64,000 nt of DNA from Butyrivibrio sp. (GTDB taxonomy: Bacteria > Bacillota > Clostridia > Lachnospirales > Lachnospiraceae). The translations under genes were made by a program, and so were the position numbers. Numbering within the stretch: position 1 is the first letter of the stretch; each line of letters begins with the position of its first letter. The notes beneath the pieces are model-generated. The model was not told where the DNA came from, did not search any database, and saw nothing but the letters and a program-made list of their open reading frames with translations. The stretch lies in assembly GCA_017615275.1 (NCBI GenBank), contig JAGAAO010000017.1, positions 62,001 through 126,000 of the forward strand. The letters run 5' to 3'. This document shows, in pieces, positions 17,742-27,014 of this stretch.

Positions 17742-17993
17742 ATGTTAGTTCTTTTTGGTGAAGGTGTTATTAAAGATGTTTGTGCGGTAGAAGTTAAGCC
17801 TATGGATGTAGGAGACGGCAAGATTGTCGGAACGCAGATCAATTTTACTTTGACAACAGGTGACAGGCTTGAATATATCTACGGACAAAATATACCGCTC
17901 GATCAATCAGGACAGAGAGCGATTGATTTTGTAAAGAAGCTCTATGAAAACGGAAAGGCTGACTTTTCGCATGAACCGGTGGAATTAATGTAA
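17742..17993 (+). CDS. Small conserved-looking hypothetical protein (83 aa)
   Basis: I do not recognise this protein. It is 83 residues with no signal peptide or membrane helix, a mixed strand/helix pattern and an acidic C-terminus. The coding call rests on a strong AGGAGG ribosome site 9 bases upstream, an extended -10 promoter, and a stop followed at once by terminator-like hairpins. It is a single-gene unit. Confidence 0.75.
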   Translation: MLVLFGEGVIKDVCAVEVKPMDVGDGKIVGTQINFTLTTGDRLEYIYGQNIPLDQSGQRAIDFVKKLYENGKADFSHEPVELM

Positions 17994-17999
17994 ATGTTT

Positions 18000-18064
18000 T
18001 TTATTTGATAGAAATTTCTATCAAATAAAAGAAGTCCTATGCCGCAACAAGCATAGGACTTCTA
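18000..18064. terminator. Two adjacent hairpins between convergent small genes; bidirectional terminator
   Basis: The first is a 32-base perfect A+T-rich palindrome (18000-18031, arms of 16). The second is AGAAGTCCTATGC / GCATAGGACTTCT (18031-18043 with 18052-18064), followed by AATTTTCTTTCT on plus and TTTTATTT on minus. The second is the likely terminator for both flanking genes. The first has no T-run on plus. Confidence 0.8.
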
Positions 18065-18109
18065 ATTTTCTTTCTGATCGTCCATTATTGATCTCCGTTT
18101 AATGGCGAA

Positions 18110-18283
18110 TCATCTCTTGCCGAGACAACCCTGGTTTTTAAGTTCTATGAGCATATCAAAAACTTCCCCTAAAGGTAATCCTGTAATATGAGCTACTTTT
18201 TCGGGATCGGGATAATATTCGTTTTCGCAATCCTTTCTAATGCAGTTAATTACTTCGGCTTTTAAGTCTAATGTAGCTGTCAT
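18110..18283 (-). CDS. Very small winged-helix-like protein (57 aa)
   Basis: A short gene with ATG at 18283, preceded on the minus strand by AAAGGAG and ending TGA at 18110. The translation contains DPEKVAHITGLPLGEVFDML, which looks like the recognition part of a MarR/GntR-style winged helix (helix-turn-helix, then a leucine-rich helix). The ending NQGCLGKR is short for a full regulator. It is flanked by its own -10 box and a downstream terminator, so it is likely expressed. DNA binding is inferred. Confidence 0.65.
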   Translation of the reverse strand: MTATLDLKAEVINCIRKDCENEYYPDPEKVAHITGLPLGEVFDMLIELKNQGCLGKR

Positions 18284-18349
18284 ATAAGTAAACTCTCCTT
18301 TCGTAAATAGTCAGATAATTATGCGTGAGTCATAATCTGTTATTTATAT

Positions 18350-18355
18350 ATTATA
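18350..18355 (-). promoter_or_regulatory. -10 box and leader hairpin of the 57-residue protein gene
   Basis: TATAAT on the minus strand (18355-18350) lies 67 bases before the start codon. Between them is an imperfect inverted repeat, 18312-18339 (CAGAT-ATTATG with CATAAT-CTG), suggesting an operator or leader hairpin. The remaining bases to 18510 hold no evident gene. Confidence 0.45.
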
Positions 18356-18510
18356 TCGTAAAAACGTACACAAACTTAATTCTTTTGTGTTAAAAAGTAT
18401 GAAAATTTCATAAACTTTTACGAACAATATATATTGAGAAAAATTTATTAACATTCTAACATATGATGCTATATTAAATCAAGTTTTTGCAGAAAAATGC
18501 CGAATAGAAA

Positions 18511-18538
18511 GCCCCGTAAATGTTAACATTTACGGGGC
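18511..18538 (-). terminator. Rho-independent terminator of the chemoreceptor gene
   Basis: A perfect 28-base palindrome (GCCCCGTAAATGTT and its complement) is followed on the minus strand by TTTCTATT. It lies 16 bases after the chemoreceptor stop. Confidence 0.85.
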
Positions 18539-18554
18539 GAAAGTTTATATAAAA

Positions 18555-20024
18555 TTATGCTTTTGCGTTTTGAATGTCACGAAGTTTGTTGGCCTGCTTG
18601 GAGATGTCTTCAAGGATGGTCTTAAATGCCTTGAACTTGTCGACTGCATCTTCGGCGGATTGAGCGCCTTCGTGGGAGAGGGATGCGACCTCCTGGCTTG
18701 TTGCGGAGAGGCTTGAAATACTCTCGTTGATCTCGATTGTTGAAGTTGCGATTGATTTCATACCTTCTTCGATGAGAGCGAAGCGTGAGATCATCTCGGA
18801 AACATTGTTGTTTATGCTGGTAAAGCTTTCGCCTACGGATTCGATCATGTCGTTCTGCTCATCGACTGTTGTAACCGTATCGTCGATGCTGACCATTGCC
18901 TTTTGAACATCTTCATTGAGCTCGTTTATGATATTTGTGATCTCAGTTGACGCTGTGTTTGTCTCTGCTGCAAGTTCGCGGACGTTGTTTGCAACAACAG
19001 CAAACCCTTTTCCGGATTCACCTGCTCTTGCTGCTTCGATGCTGGCGTTGAGGGCGAGGAGATTGGTCTGTGTTGAGATAGACATGATGGAACCTACGAT
19101 ATTCTGAACTTCCTCAACCTTGTTGATAACTGCCTGTGTTGCGTCGACAGTTACCTGACTTGCCTTTGATACGTCCTGAGATTTTACTTTCAATTCTTCG
19201 ATTATCTTTACGCCGTCGTTTATTGCTGTCTGAGTTACTTCTGAGGCCGATGTCATTTCAATTCTGTGCTGCTCTGTGTTGGATGTTTCATCACGGATGA
19301 GCTGGACTTTTTCAGCCTGAGTGATGATAGACTGGGCGGTGTTTTCCATGTTTGTTGCGATGTTTTGCATTCCCTTGTGCTGGGATTCGATTATTTTATG
19401 AATTGCAGCGAGATCTTCCTGTGATCTGTTAAAAAGATCGGTGATGGTATTTGCGATTTCAGCCATGTTGTTTCCTGCTGCGAGGGCTTTTTCGGCGTTT
19501 GAACTTATAAGCGAGTTGTTCTCGTTATTAAATCTTGTGTTGAGTGAGATTGTTGAAATACATGAGATAAATGAAAGGATAAGAGTTGTCGCACCCGGAA
19601 GAAGCACGGGATCGATACCGTTATTAGCAATAAGATTCTTAACAATCGAAACGGTATAGGTGAGTATGATGACAACGATTCCATATACACACATTTTAAC
19701 GTTCAGATAGATCATGCTGCAGATAAGTATCGGCAGACCGAATGCATAATATAACGGGCTGTCACCTGCGATCATGAGAAATATGTAGAATAGGCTTGCA
19801 CCTCCCATTATGAGTATTGCGCCTGTTTTAGCTTCGGAAAATTTGGTGTTTCCAAGAATGATAAGGATAGAACTGACTACGGCACTTGCCAATATGACCG
19901 CCTTTCCTGTTCCAAAACCTTTAGTCAGTAGAGATAGCAACGTTATGATGAATCCTGTTGCCACAATGATGATACTTACGTAAAAACTGTTTCTGTTAGC
20001 GCGCTTGTACTGTTCAGCGTTCAT
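18555..20024 (-). CDS. Methyl-accepting chemotaxis protein with polytopic membrane N-terminus
   Basis: A 489-residue chemoreceptor. The N-terminal 165 residues hold about five or six closely spaced membrane helices and no sizeable extracellular domain, so the ligand site would be in or near the membrane. The C-terminal signalling domain is intact, with the hairpin tip region around [20 protein letters not shown] and [20 protein letters not shown]. It ends without a CheR-binding pentapeptide. Genes for flagella or other che proteins are not in the window. It is an isolated gene with its own terminator. Confidence 0.93.
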   Translation of the reverse strand: MNAEQYKRANRNSFYVSIIIVATGFIITLLSLLTKGFGTGKAVILASAVVSSILIILGNTKFSEAKTGAILIMGGASLFYIFLMIAGDSPLYYAFGLPILICSMIYLNVKMCVYGIVVIILTYTVSIVKNLIANNGIDPVLLPGATTLILSFISCISTISLNTRFNNENNSLISSNAEKALAAGNNMAEIANTITDLFNRSQEDLAAIHKIIESQHKGMQNIATNMENTAQSIITQAEKVQLIRDETSNTEQHRIEMTSASEVTQTAINDGVKIIEELKVKSQDVSKASQVTVDATQAVINKVEEVQNIVGSIMSISTQTNLLALNASIEAARAGESGKGFAVVANNVRELAAETNTASTEITNIINELNEDVQKAMVSIDDTVTTVDEQNDMIESVGESFTSINNNVSEMISRFALIEEGMKSIATSTIEINESISSLSATSQEVASLSHEGAQSAEDAVDKFKAFKTILEDISKQANKLRDIQNAKA

Positions 20025-20128
20025 AATTATGCCTCCGTAGATGTGGATATTTAGTTTTAGATAATTATGATACTACCACAAAAGCCACAGTATATCTATA
20101 TTAAAGAGTTTTTTGGAACGCAAAATTA

Positions 20129-20137
20129 TGATATAAT
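20129..20137 (+). promoter_or_regulatory. Extended -10 promoter of the glycosyltransferase gene
   Basis: TGATATAAT (TGN plus perfect TATAAT) stands 40 bases upstream of the ATG at 20178. Confidence 0.55.
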
Positions 20138-20177
20138 AAGCAACTGAGAGAAATGATCTGTTTGGAGGATTGTGTTT

Positions 20178-21095
20178 ATGCTATCTGTCATAATTCCCGC
20201 ATACAATGAAGAGGAAATGATCGGCAAGACTTCCGAGGTTATATCAGGAATATTGGCCGGAGAAAATATTGATTACGAGTTGCTTTTCGTCAACGACGGA
20301 TCCAAGGATAATACTTGGAACGTTATTGAGGAGGCTTCTTCAAAGAACCCTAAAGTAAAGGGAATATGTTTTTCCAGGAATTTCGGCAAAGAATCAGCTG
20401 TTTTTGCCGGCATAGCGGAGGCAAAGGGAGACTGCTGCGTCGTTATCGACTGTGATCTTCAGCATCCGCCGGAAAAGATTGTTGATATGTACAGGCTTTG
20501 GGAACAGGGCTATGAAATAGTTGAAGGCGTTAAGGCGAGCAGAGGAAGAGAGTCCGCGCTTCATAAGTTTGCGGCAAAGAGTTTTTACAGCATGATGACT
20601 GATGCCGTGGGCTTTGATATGTCAAGAGCTTCGGATTATAAGCTTCTCGACAGGAAGGCTATGAATGTTCTTCTGAATATGCGTGAAAAGAATGCGTTTT
20701 TCAGAGCTCTTTCTTCATGGGTAGGATTTAAGAGCACGGAAGTCAGCTACGAAGTAAGAGAAAGAGAAGCGGGAGTATCCAAATGGAGCACGAGAGCGCT
20801 GTTTAAATACGCCGTTACCAATATAACGTCGTTTACTTCGGCGCCTTTGCAGCTTGTTACCATCGCAGGTGTTGTTGTCGCGGCAATCGGATTTTTGTCT
20901 GTGATCGAAGCGCTTTACAGGTTCTTTAGTAAAACTGCGTCGCCCGGATTTACCGAGGTTATTATCCTTATATGCTTCACTTCGTCCATAATCATGTTGG
21001 GGCTTGGCGTTATTGGAATCTATATAGCCAAGATCTATGATGAAGTTAAGGGAAGACCCCGTTACATAATTGATAAGACTACATATGAGAAATAA
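20178..21095 (+). CDS. Family 2 glycosyltransferase, polyprenyl-phosphate type (GtrB/DPM-like)
   Basis: A protein of about 305 residues. The GT-A domain begins immediately (LSVIIPAYNEEEMIG), with the donor-site VNDGSKDNTW and the metal motif DCDLQHPPE. The acceptor-side segment includes REREAGVSKWS. Two C-terminal membrane helices follow (about 230-255 and 265-290), as in GtrB/ArnC-type enzymes that load a sugar onto undecaprenyl phosphate. ATG 20178 is chosen over GTG 20172 because GGAGG lies 9 bases from it. It is a monocistronic-looking gene. Confidence 0.9.
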   Translation: MLSVIIPAYNEEEMIGKTSEVISGILAGENIDYELLFVNDGSKDNTWNVIEEASSKNPKVKGICFSRNFGKESAVFAGIAEAKGDCCVVIDCDLQHPPEKIVDMYRLWEQGYEIVEGVKASRGRESALHKFAAKSFYSMMTDAVGFDMSRASDYKLLDRKAMNVLLNMREKNAFFRALSSWVGFKSTEVSYEVREREAGVSKWSTRALFKYAVTNITSFTSAPLQLVTIAGVVVAAIGFLSVIEALYRFFSKTASPGFTEVIILICFTSSIIMLGLGVIGIYIAKIYDEVKGRPRYIIDKTTYEK

Positions 21096-21135
21096 CGGAA
21101 TTTTATAAAAAATCTTGGTTAAATTAACGAAATAA

Positions 21136-21144
21136 TGGTAAAAT
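21136..21144 (+). promoter_or_regulatory. Extended -10 promoter of the signalling gene cluster
   Basis: TGGTAAAAT (TGN plus TAAAAT) lies 45 bases before the HDOD gene start. No other convincing promoter was seen before the gap at 32.4 kb, so this may drive a very long operon. Confidence 0.45.
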
Positions 21145-21189
21145 GTAATTAAGCGGATTATGTCTTTTGGAGGAGAAAGGAGACAGGCA

Positions 21190-22419
21190 ATGTTAGCTAC
21201 ACTAATTCCATTGTTCGACGAAAAAATGTCTGTTTGTGCATATTCTGTGTTTGCGCGTAAAGATAACCACTTCTTGAATCCTGAATTGGAAGGCGGGGCA
21301 AGATATGACGGCGCCGGTACGGTTCATGAACTTGAAGTGGTTAGCAGTATGGGGATGGCGATGCTTTCAGGGGGAAAAGAAGTCTTCGTTCCCGTCAATC
21401 AGTTTTCCGTTTTCGCCGAAATCTCCCTTCAGTGCACAGTTCCGGCGAATAAAGTCGTTCTCCTCATGGACAACAGTATCACACCCGAACCGCAATACGT
21501 TAAAAGGGTAAGAGAACTTAAAATGCAGGGATACAAGCTGGCAATGAGAAAACTTCCCATTTCGAGTTTTGAACCCTACAAAGAGATCCTCAATCAGTGT
21601 GATTACATCTTGCTCAATCACTCCAAGATCGATATAGAAAAGGCTAAGATCTATTTCGGTCAGGTTTATCCCAATATCAAATTGTGTGCGGTAAATGTCG
21701 ACACACAGGAACAGTATGATACTTTGAGATCTCACGGTGGATACGATCTGTATGAAGGCGGATTTTTCAGAATGCCTGTATGTGAGTCTGAGACTGAAGT
21801 CAATCCCTTAAAGATCAATTACATAGAACTTTTGAATGTGGTAAATGCTCCGGACTACGATCTTACCGATGCTGCAGATGTTATCGGCAAGGATCCGGCG
21901 CTTGTTATCTCTCTTTTGGAGATGGTAAACAGGATCGCAATCAACTCTGAGATCACATCAATCCGTCACGCAGCTGCAATGCTCGGACAGAAAGAACTCA
22001 AGAGATGGATAAATACTGCGGTTACCAAGGAACTCTGTGCTGACAAGCCTTCAGAGATCACAAGACTTGTCATGATAAGAGCTAAGTTTGCCGAGAACCT
22101 TGCAGAATGCTTTGAGATGGCTATGCAGGCACAAGAATTGTTTATTATGGGGCTTTTCTCTGTAATTGACATCATGCTCGGAATGACTATGGAAGAAGCC
22201 CTTGCAATGGTTGTTGTTCCCAAGAAGGTTAAACAGGCACTTTTGGATAACGAAGGAGAATTCGCACCTGTCCTTAACTTTATCAAGAGATATGAGGATG
22301 CGGATTGGACGGAAGTATCAAGACTCATGGTTTTGGGTAATTTGAGTATGACAAAGGTTTATGAAGCCTACCTGTCAGCTCTCAGATGGTATAGAGATCT
22401 TTTCCCGAAAGAGCGTTAA
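21190..22419 (+). CDS. EAL-like/HDOD signalling protein (YuxH type)
   Basis: A 409-residue protein with the two-part layout of the YuxH family. The N-terminal EAL-related barrel lacks the catalytic residues, and the C-terminal HDOD domain begins near residue 200 (NAPDYDLTDAADVIGKDPAL, MLGQKELKRWINTA). HDOD domains lack the metal-binding HD pair, so this is likely a signalling adaptor. The ATG at 21190 is chosen because AAGGAG lies 9-14 bases upstream; a longer reading from 21160 has no ribosome site. It is the first gene of the run that continues into the hybrid kinase. Confidence 0.85.
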   Translation: MLATLIPLFDEKMSVCAYSVFARKDNHFLNPELEGGARYDGAGTVHELEVVSSMGMAMLSGGKEVFVPVNQFSVFAEISLQCTVPANKVVLLMDNSITPEPQYVKRVRELKMQGYKLAMRKLPISSFEPYKEILNQCDYILLNHSKIDIEKAKIYFGQVYPNIKLCAVNVDTQEQYDTLRSHGGYDLYEGGFFRMPVCESETEVNPLKINYIELLNVVNAPDYDLTDAADVIGKDPALVISLLEMVNRIAINSEITSIRHAAAMLGQKELKRWINTAVTKELCADKPSEITRLVMIRAKFAENLAECFEMAMQAQELFIMGLFSVIDIMLGMTMEEALAMVVVPKKVKQALLDNEGEFAPVLNFIKRYEDADWTEVSRLMVLGNLSMTKVYEAYLSALRWYRDLFPKER

Positions 22420-22465
22420 GCGTTCTGTTATTTCGGGATAATGCTTTATACAACGGGGTGACTTT

Positions 22466-25400
22466 ATGGTCGGTACTGAAGTGATAGGCGCCAGCGCCTT
22501 CAATTTATCCGCCCTAGTGATCAGCATCACGTGCATTGTTTATAAACTGATCATCAGAGGTAAGGTAAAGCTTAAGAATTGGCTTTTCATTGCCTTCATA
22601 GTAATAATCGCTGTAGATTCTCTTTCGGGTATTTTCGGAGAGTTTCTCAAATATAACATCGAGCTCTCGTATACCGCTGAGCTTGTGGTTAGCCATGCAA
22701 ATCACATGGTGTACTTCATTACGCATTTCGCGATGGCTCCCATTTTTGCAGATTACATAATAATGGAGTGTGGTGTTCAACACAAATATACGGGAAAGGT
22801 GCGTCTGTATTTAGCGTTACCTTTGATTTTTATTGAACTTCTGATTCTTTCCAATCCAATTTTTAAGTGCATTTACAGTATTGACGAGAATCTTGTTTAT
22901 TCAAGGAGTAAGGGTGTATATATTGCCTATGCGGTCAGCTGTTTCTACGCTATCTTTTCAATGATAGTTCTTTACTTGTACCGCGATGCTCTGAACAGGC
23001 TTAAGAAAATAGCAATCATATATTTCTATGTCCTTGTTCTGGGCGGCACGTTTATTCAGATGTCGGTTCCGACTGTAAGATGCGAGCTGATGTGTGAAGC
23101 GATAGGCGCTATGGGAATAATGATAATGCTTGAGGACGATGATGACAGAAGAGATTTCTCGACAAAAGCCCTTAACAGAAACGCTTTCGTGAACGATATC
23201 GGCAACAATTTTAAATATAGGATTCCTTTTAACTCAATCTGCGTAAAAATATTGAACGGCGATATCCTGAGGAAGATATCAAGCCACGAGGAATATGAGA
23301 AAGTCCTCATGCAGGTGGTAGCTTTTCTTATGAATGCCGGGAAAAAGTTTGAAGTCTACCGAGTAGGAATGGAATGCTTTTTTTTGGTGTGTCCCGATAT
23401 TACCAAGGATCAGGCAAAAGACATCGCGGATGAAATTTACACAAGATTTGAGAACAGTTTTCTGCTCGACGGAAACAACGTAAAGCTGAACACGCTTGTT
23501 ATTCAGGCTTGCTCACCGGAGAAATTTGAGAGCCTTGATAACCTGCTTCTTTTGTCGGATACACATATTGATAAGAGAATCGGAAGAGCTCTTTACAGCA
23601 ATGAGCTTGATTTCATCATAAGACGTTCCGATGTCGAGAAGGCGGTTAGAAGAGGACTTGAGAGCTCGAGCTTCAGAGTCTTCTATGAGCCTATTTATAC
23701 AAAAGACGATATTTCCATATGTGCGGCTGAGGCGGTTCTTAAGTTCAAGGACAAGGAGCTTGGCGAGATATCCGAAGAAGAATTCCTTCCGATAGCCAAT
23801 CAGACGGGAACAATCGAGAAACTGGGACTTTTCATGATCGAAGAAGTTCTCTATTTTATCGGTGGCGGTATCGTAGAGGAAATGGGGCTTGAATTTATCT
23901 GCGTCAAACTCTCGTCGGCGCAGATAATAAAGACGGATTTCATACCGCAGGTAAGAGAACTTTTCTCAAGATACGGAGTTAAACCCGAGAAGATTGTCTT
24001 TGGAATAACGGAAAATGCAGCAGTTACCGATAAGAACATTATCTATCAGGTAATATCGGATCTCGGAGATATGGGAATCAGGTTCTATATGGATGAGTAC
24101 GGAACCAGCTTCTTTGGAATGAAGTCCTCGACATCCTATCTGTTTGAAGGAATAAAGATAAATGCAAGTCTTCTTCACGATACCGATAAGTCATCGCAGA
24201 AGAGGATAATTCTTGAAGACCGTCTTTCTACAATGAATCAGACGGGCAAAAAGATAATAATAGGCGGAGTGGATTCCAAGACTTACGCGGATTCTATAAA
24301 AGGCGTGAAGGCTGACTTCGTAAAGGGTACATATTACTCGAGAGCTGTCAGCAAAAATGACTTTATTGCTATTCTTAAGGCGACTGAGACAGCCAGAATG
24401 GAGGAGAGACGTGCAAAGGCTGCGAATGAGGCAAAGAGTGATTTCCTTGCGAATATGTCTCATGAGATAAGAACGCCTATAAATGCCGTTTTGGGAATGA
24501 ATGAGGTCATTTTAAGAGAGTGCAAGGATGAAAAGATACTTGAATATTCACGAAAGATAGAGAGTGCCGGAAAAACTCTTTTATCCCTTATAAATGATAT
24601 CCTGGATTTCTCCAAGATCGAAGCGGGAAACATGGAGATAAACGAGAGCAATTACGAGTTGAGCTCTGTGCTTAACGATGCTTATAATCTTACGGGAATC
24701 AAGACTTCGCAAAAGAATCTTGAGCTTGAATTTGAGGTTGACGAAAATCTTCCCGAGGATCTGTGCGGAGATGAAGTAAGACTCAGGCAGATCATCGTTA
24801 ATATTCTGAATAATGCTGTCAAATACACGATGGAGGGAAGCATAACCCTAAAGATAAGAGGAGAGGACGTCTCCGAGGATAAGGTAAATCTTCTCATAGA
24901 TATCAGCGATACGGGTATCGGAATCAAACAGGAGAATATCGACGACCTGTTCATGAAATTTAAGAGACTTGATATCGAGAGGAACAAGACTATCGAAGGA
25001 ACGGGACTGGGACTTGCCATCACAAGCAATCTCCTTCAGCTTATGAACGGTTCGATATCCGTTGAGAGTGAGTATGGCAAAGGCTCGACATTTAAGATTA
25101 TTCTTCCTCAGAAGAAGGTCGGAACCGATAAGAAGATCGGAGATTTCAGAGCCAAGATCGCGGAACTTAATAAGGTTCGCAAGGAGTACAAAGAGAAGTT
25201 TACCGCAAAGGATGCAACAATCCTTGTTGTTGACGATACTCCCGTAAACCACGTTGTAATGCAGGAGTTGTTAAAGACAACGCTTGTTAATATTGAGACC
25301 GCATTAAGCGGCGAGGAGTGCCTGAGAAAACAGAGAGAGAAAAAGTACGATACTATTTTCCTTGATTACAGAATGCCTGTAATGGACGGAATCGAAACTC

Positions 25401-26236
25401 TTCACCGCATAAAGGAAGATGATGAGAGTAAGAACTTTGATACACCTATAATCGTTCTTACGGCAAATGCCATTTCGGGAGCTAAAGATAATTTCTTAAG
25501 AGAGGGATTTACGGATTATCTCACAAAGCCCGTTGAGAGCGATAAGCTTGAAGATGCGCTTATAAAGTACCTTCCGAAAGACAAGATCAATTTCACGCAG
25601 GAAGCCGGAGTTCAGCCGGTTGAAACTGCAAAGGCAGATATAAGTGAGGCTATGGCGGGATTTGCAGAGACGGATGCTTCACTTGGAATAAAGAACTGCG
25701 GAGGTAAAGACGGATACTTTAATATCCTCAAGGTATACTTTGACTCTATCGATATTTCACGGGGAAATATTGAAAAGGCATACGAAGAGGAAAATTGGAA
25801 AGATTACACGAGCTATGTGCATTCGCTCAAGAGTACCAGCAGGACGATTGGAGCGGTTGCTCTTTCCGGTCTTGCGGAGAAGCTTGAAGAGGCGGGAATA
25901 GCGGATGACATTGACTATATCAGGGAACACAACACAGAGCTCCTTGACAAATATGCTCTTGTAAAAAAGGAACTTTCATCGGTTCCCGGACTTGCGAAAG
26001 AGGAGGAGAAAGACAGCGGCAAGCCTGAGATAAAGGCGGATGAGTTAAAAGATGCATACGGAAGTATTGTTGAAGCCTGCAAAGGTCTTAATTATGACAT
26101 GCTTGAGCTGATCCTTGAGTCTTTGAAGGATTATAAGCTTCCGGACAACGACAAGAAAAAAGTGGGGAATATAGAGCAACTTCTTAAAAAGCTTGATTGG
26201 GAGAGTATAGAGAGAATTGCAGCGAATGAACTGTAG
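22466..26236 (+). CDS. Hybrid sensor histidine kinase with membrane sensor, degenerate GGDEF and EAL, receiver and HPt
   Basis: A 1256-residue multidomain protein. Six or seven membrane helices occupy about residues 1-225. A GGDEF-like domain (235-375) has GMECF where GGDEF should be. An EAL-like domain (395-640) has AEAV for the EAL loop and MDEYGTSF for DDFGTGYS. Next are HisKA with SHEIRTP (His666), a HATPase (about 765-880), a receiver with LDYRMPV (Asp967) and an HPt with YVHSLKS (His1119), followed by a helical tail. A complete phosphorelay is therefore present in one chain, while the nucleotide-turnover domains have lost catalytic residues and may act as sensors. The downstream gene encodes a kinase-less paralogue of its first half. 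Confidence 0.92.
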   Translation: MVGTEVIGASAFNLSALVISITCIVYKLIIRGKVKLKNWLFIAFIVIIAVDSLSGIFGEFLKYNIELSYTAELVVSHANHMVYFITHFAMAPIFADYIIMECGVQHKYTGKVRLYLALPLIFIELLILSNPIFKCIYSIDENLVYSRSKGVYIAYAVSCFYAIFSMIVLYLYRDALNRLKKIAIIYFYVLVLGGTFIQMSVPTVRCELMCEAIGAMGIMIMLEDDDDRRDFSTKALNRNAFVNDIGNNFKYRIPFNSICVKILNGDILRKISSHEEYEKVLMQVVAFLMNAGKKFEVYRVGMECFFLVCPDITKDQAKDIADEIYTRFENSFLLDGNNVKLNTLVIQACSPEKFESLDNLLLLSDTHIDKRIGRALYSNELDFIIRRSDVEKAVRRGLESSSFRVFYEPIYTKDDISICAAEAVLKFKDKELGEISEEEFLPIANQTGTIEKLGLFMIEEVLYFIGGGIVEEMGLEFICVKLSSAQIIKTDFIPQVRELFSRYGVKPEKIVFGITENAAVTDKNIIYQVISDLGDMGIRFYMDEYGTSFFGMKSSTSYLFEGIKINASLLHDTDKSSQKRIILEDRLSTMNQTGKKIIIGGVDSKTYADSIKGVKADFVKGTYYSRAVSKNDFIAILKATETARMEERRAKAANEAKSDFLANMSHEIRTPINAVLGMNEVILRECKDEKILEYSRKIESAGKTLLSLINDILDFSKIEAGNMEINESNYELSSVLNDAYNLTGIKTSQKNLELEFEVDENLPEDLCGDEVRLRQIIVNILNNAVKYTMEGSITLKIRGEDVSEDKVNLLIDISDTGIGIKQENIDDLFMKFKRLDIERNKTIEGTGLGLAITSNLLQLMNGSISVESEYGKGSTFKIILPQKKVGTDKKIGDFRAKIAELNKVRKEYKEKFTAKDATILVVDDTPVNHVVMQELLKTTLVNIETALSGEECLRKQREKKYDTIFLDYRMPVMDGIETLHRIKEDDESKNFDTPIIVLTANAISGAKDNFLREGFTDYLTKPVESDKLEDALIKYLPKDKINFTQEAGVQPVETAKADISEAMAGFAETDASLGIKNCGGKDGYFNILKVYFDSIDISRGNIEKAYEEENWKDYTSYVHSLKSTSRTIGAVALSGLAEKLEEAGIADDIDYIREHNTELLDKYALVKKELSSVPGLAKEEEKDSGKPEIKADELKDAYGSIVEACKGLNYDMLELILESLKDYKLPDNDKKKVGNIEQLLKKLDWESIERIAANEL

Positions 26237-26249
26237 ACAGGAGTGAATT

Positions 26250-27008
26250 ATGTTTGATAAGAAAATTCTGTTAGTCAGGAAAGACACAACGTTCATGGTT
26301 AATGCAATAAAAAAGTGTCTGCTCGATAATCATTTTATAGTTGCGGAGACGTCTTATTCCATTTCCGATATCAGCTCCAACAAAGCTGATGCATGTCTCG
26401 CAATCTTATATACCGACTCCGATTTTGCCGATTATCAGGACGCAATTATATACTTTAAGGACTTGTGCATAGAAGAGAATATGATCGTCATAATAATCGG
26501 TGACAATGATACCTTTAAGTTTATTCACAGGTTCATTCCTAAAGAGGACATAGCATGTGAGCTTACAAGACCTCTTGATATGGAAGAGCTTCTGAATAAG
26601 GTCTACATCGTTACGGATGAAGAATATATTCAGCTTAAAAGAAAATGCATTCTCGTTGTTGATGACGATTTTACCTATCTTCAGATGCTGAGGGAATGGC
26701 TCAAGGATGATTTCAGAGTGGGCGTTGCCAATTCCGGAGCGCAGGCGATTGCCTGGCTTACCAATAACAAGGCGGACCTCATTCTGCTCGACTACGATAT
26801 GCCTGTAATAGATGGACCAAAGGTCATGGAGATGCTAAAAAAAGAGTCTTTTTCAAGCGGCATTCCTGTAATGTTCCTTACAGGTAAAAATGACAAAAAG
26901 AGCGTTACGGAAGTAATATCACTTAAGCCCGCGGACTATCTGCTTAAGTCAATTGACAAAGAAAAACTGCTGGATACACTTAGAAACTTTTTTGATTCGA
27001 GGGAATAG
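26250..27008 (+). CDS. Response regulator with two receiver domains (first degenerate), no output domain
   Basis: A 252-residue protein. Residues 1-125 have a receiver-like strand/helix pattern (KILLVRKDTTFMVNAIKKCL) but no clear phospho-acceptor. Residues 130-252 form a standard receiver with VVDDDFTYL, LLDYDMPV (Asp181), MFLTGK and PADYLLK. No DNA-binding or enzymatic output follows. It begins 13 bases after the hybrid kinase and ends 6 bases before the paralogue, so it is a likely phosphate acceptor or sink for that relay. The partner assignment is inferred from gene order. Confidence 0.88.
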   Translation: MFDKKILLVRKDTTFMVNAIKKCLLDNHFIVAETSYSISDISSNKADACLAILYTDSDFADYQDAIIYFKDLCIEENMIVIIIGDNDTFKFIHRFIPKEDIACELTRPLDMEELLNKVYIVTDEEYIQLKRKCILVVDDDFTYLQMLREWLKDDFRVGVANSGAQAIAWLTNNKADLILLDYDMPVIDGPKVMEMLKKESFSSGIPVMFLTGKNDKKSVTEVISLKPADYLLKSIDKEKLLDTLRNFFDSRE

Positions 27009-27014
27009 AACAGT

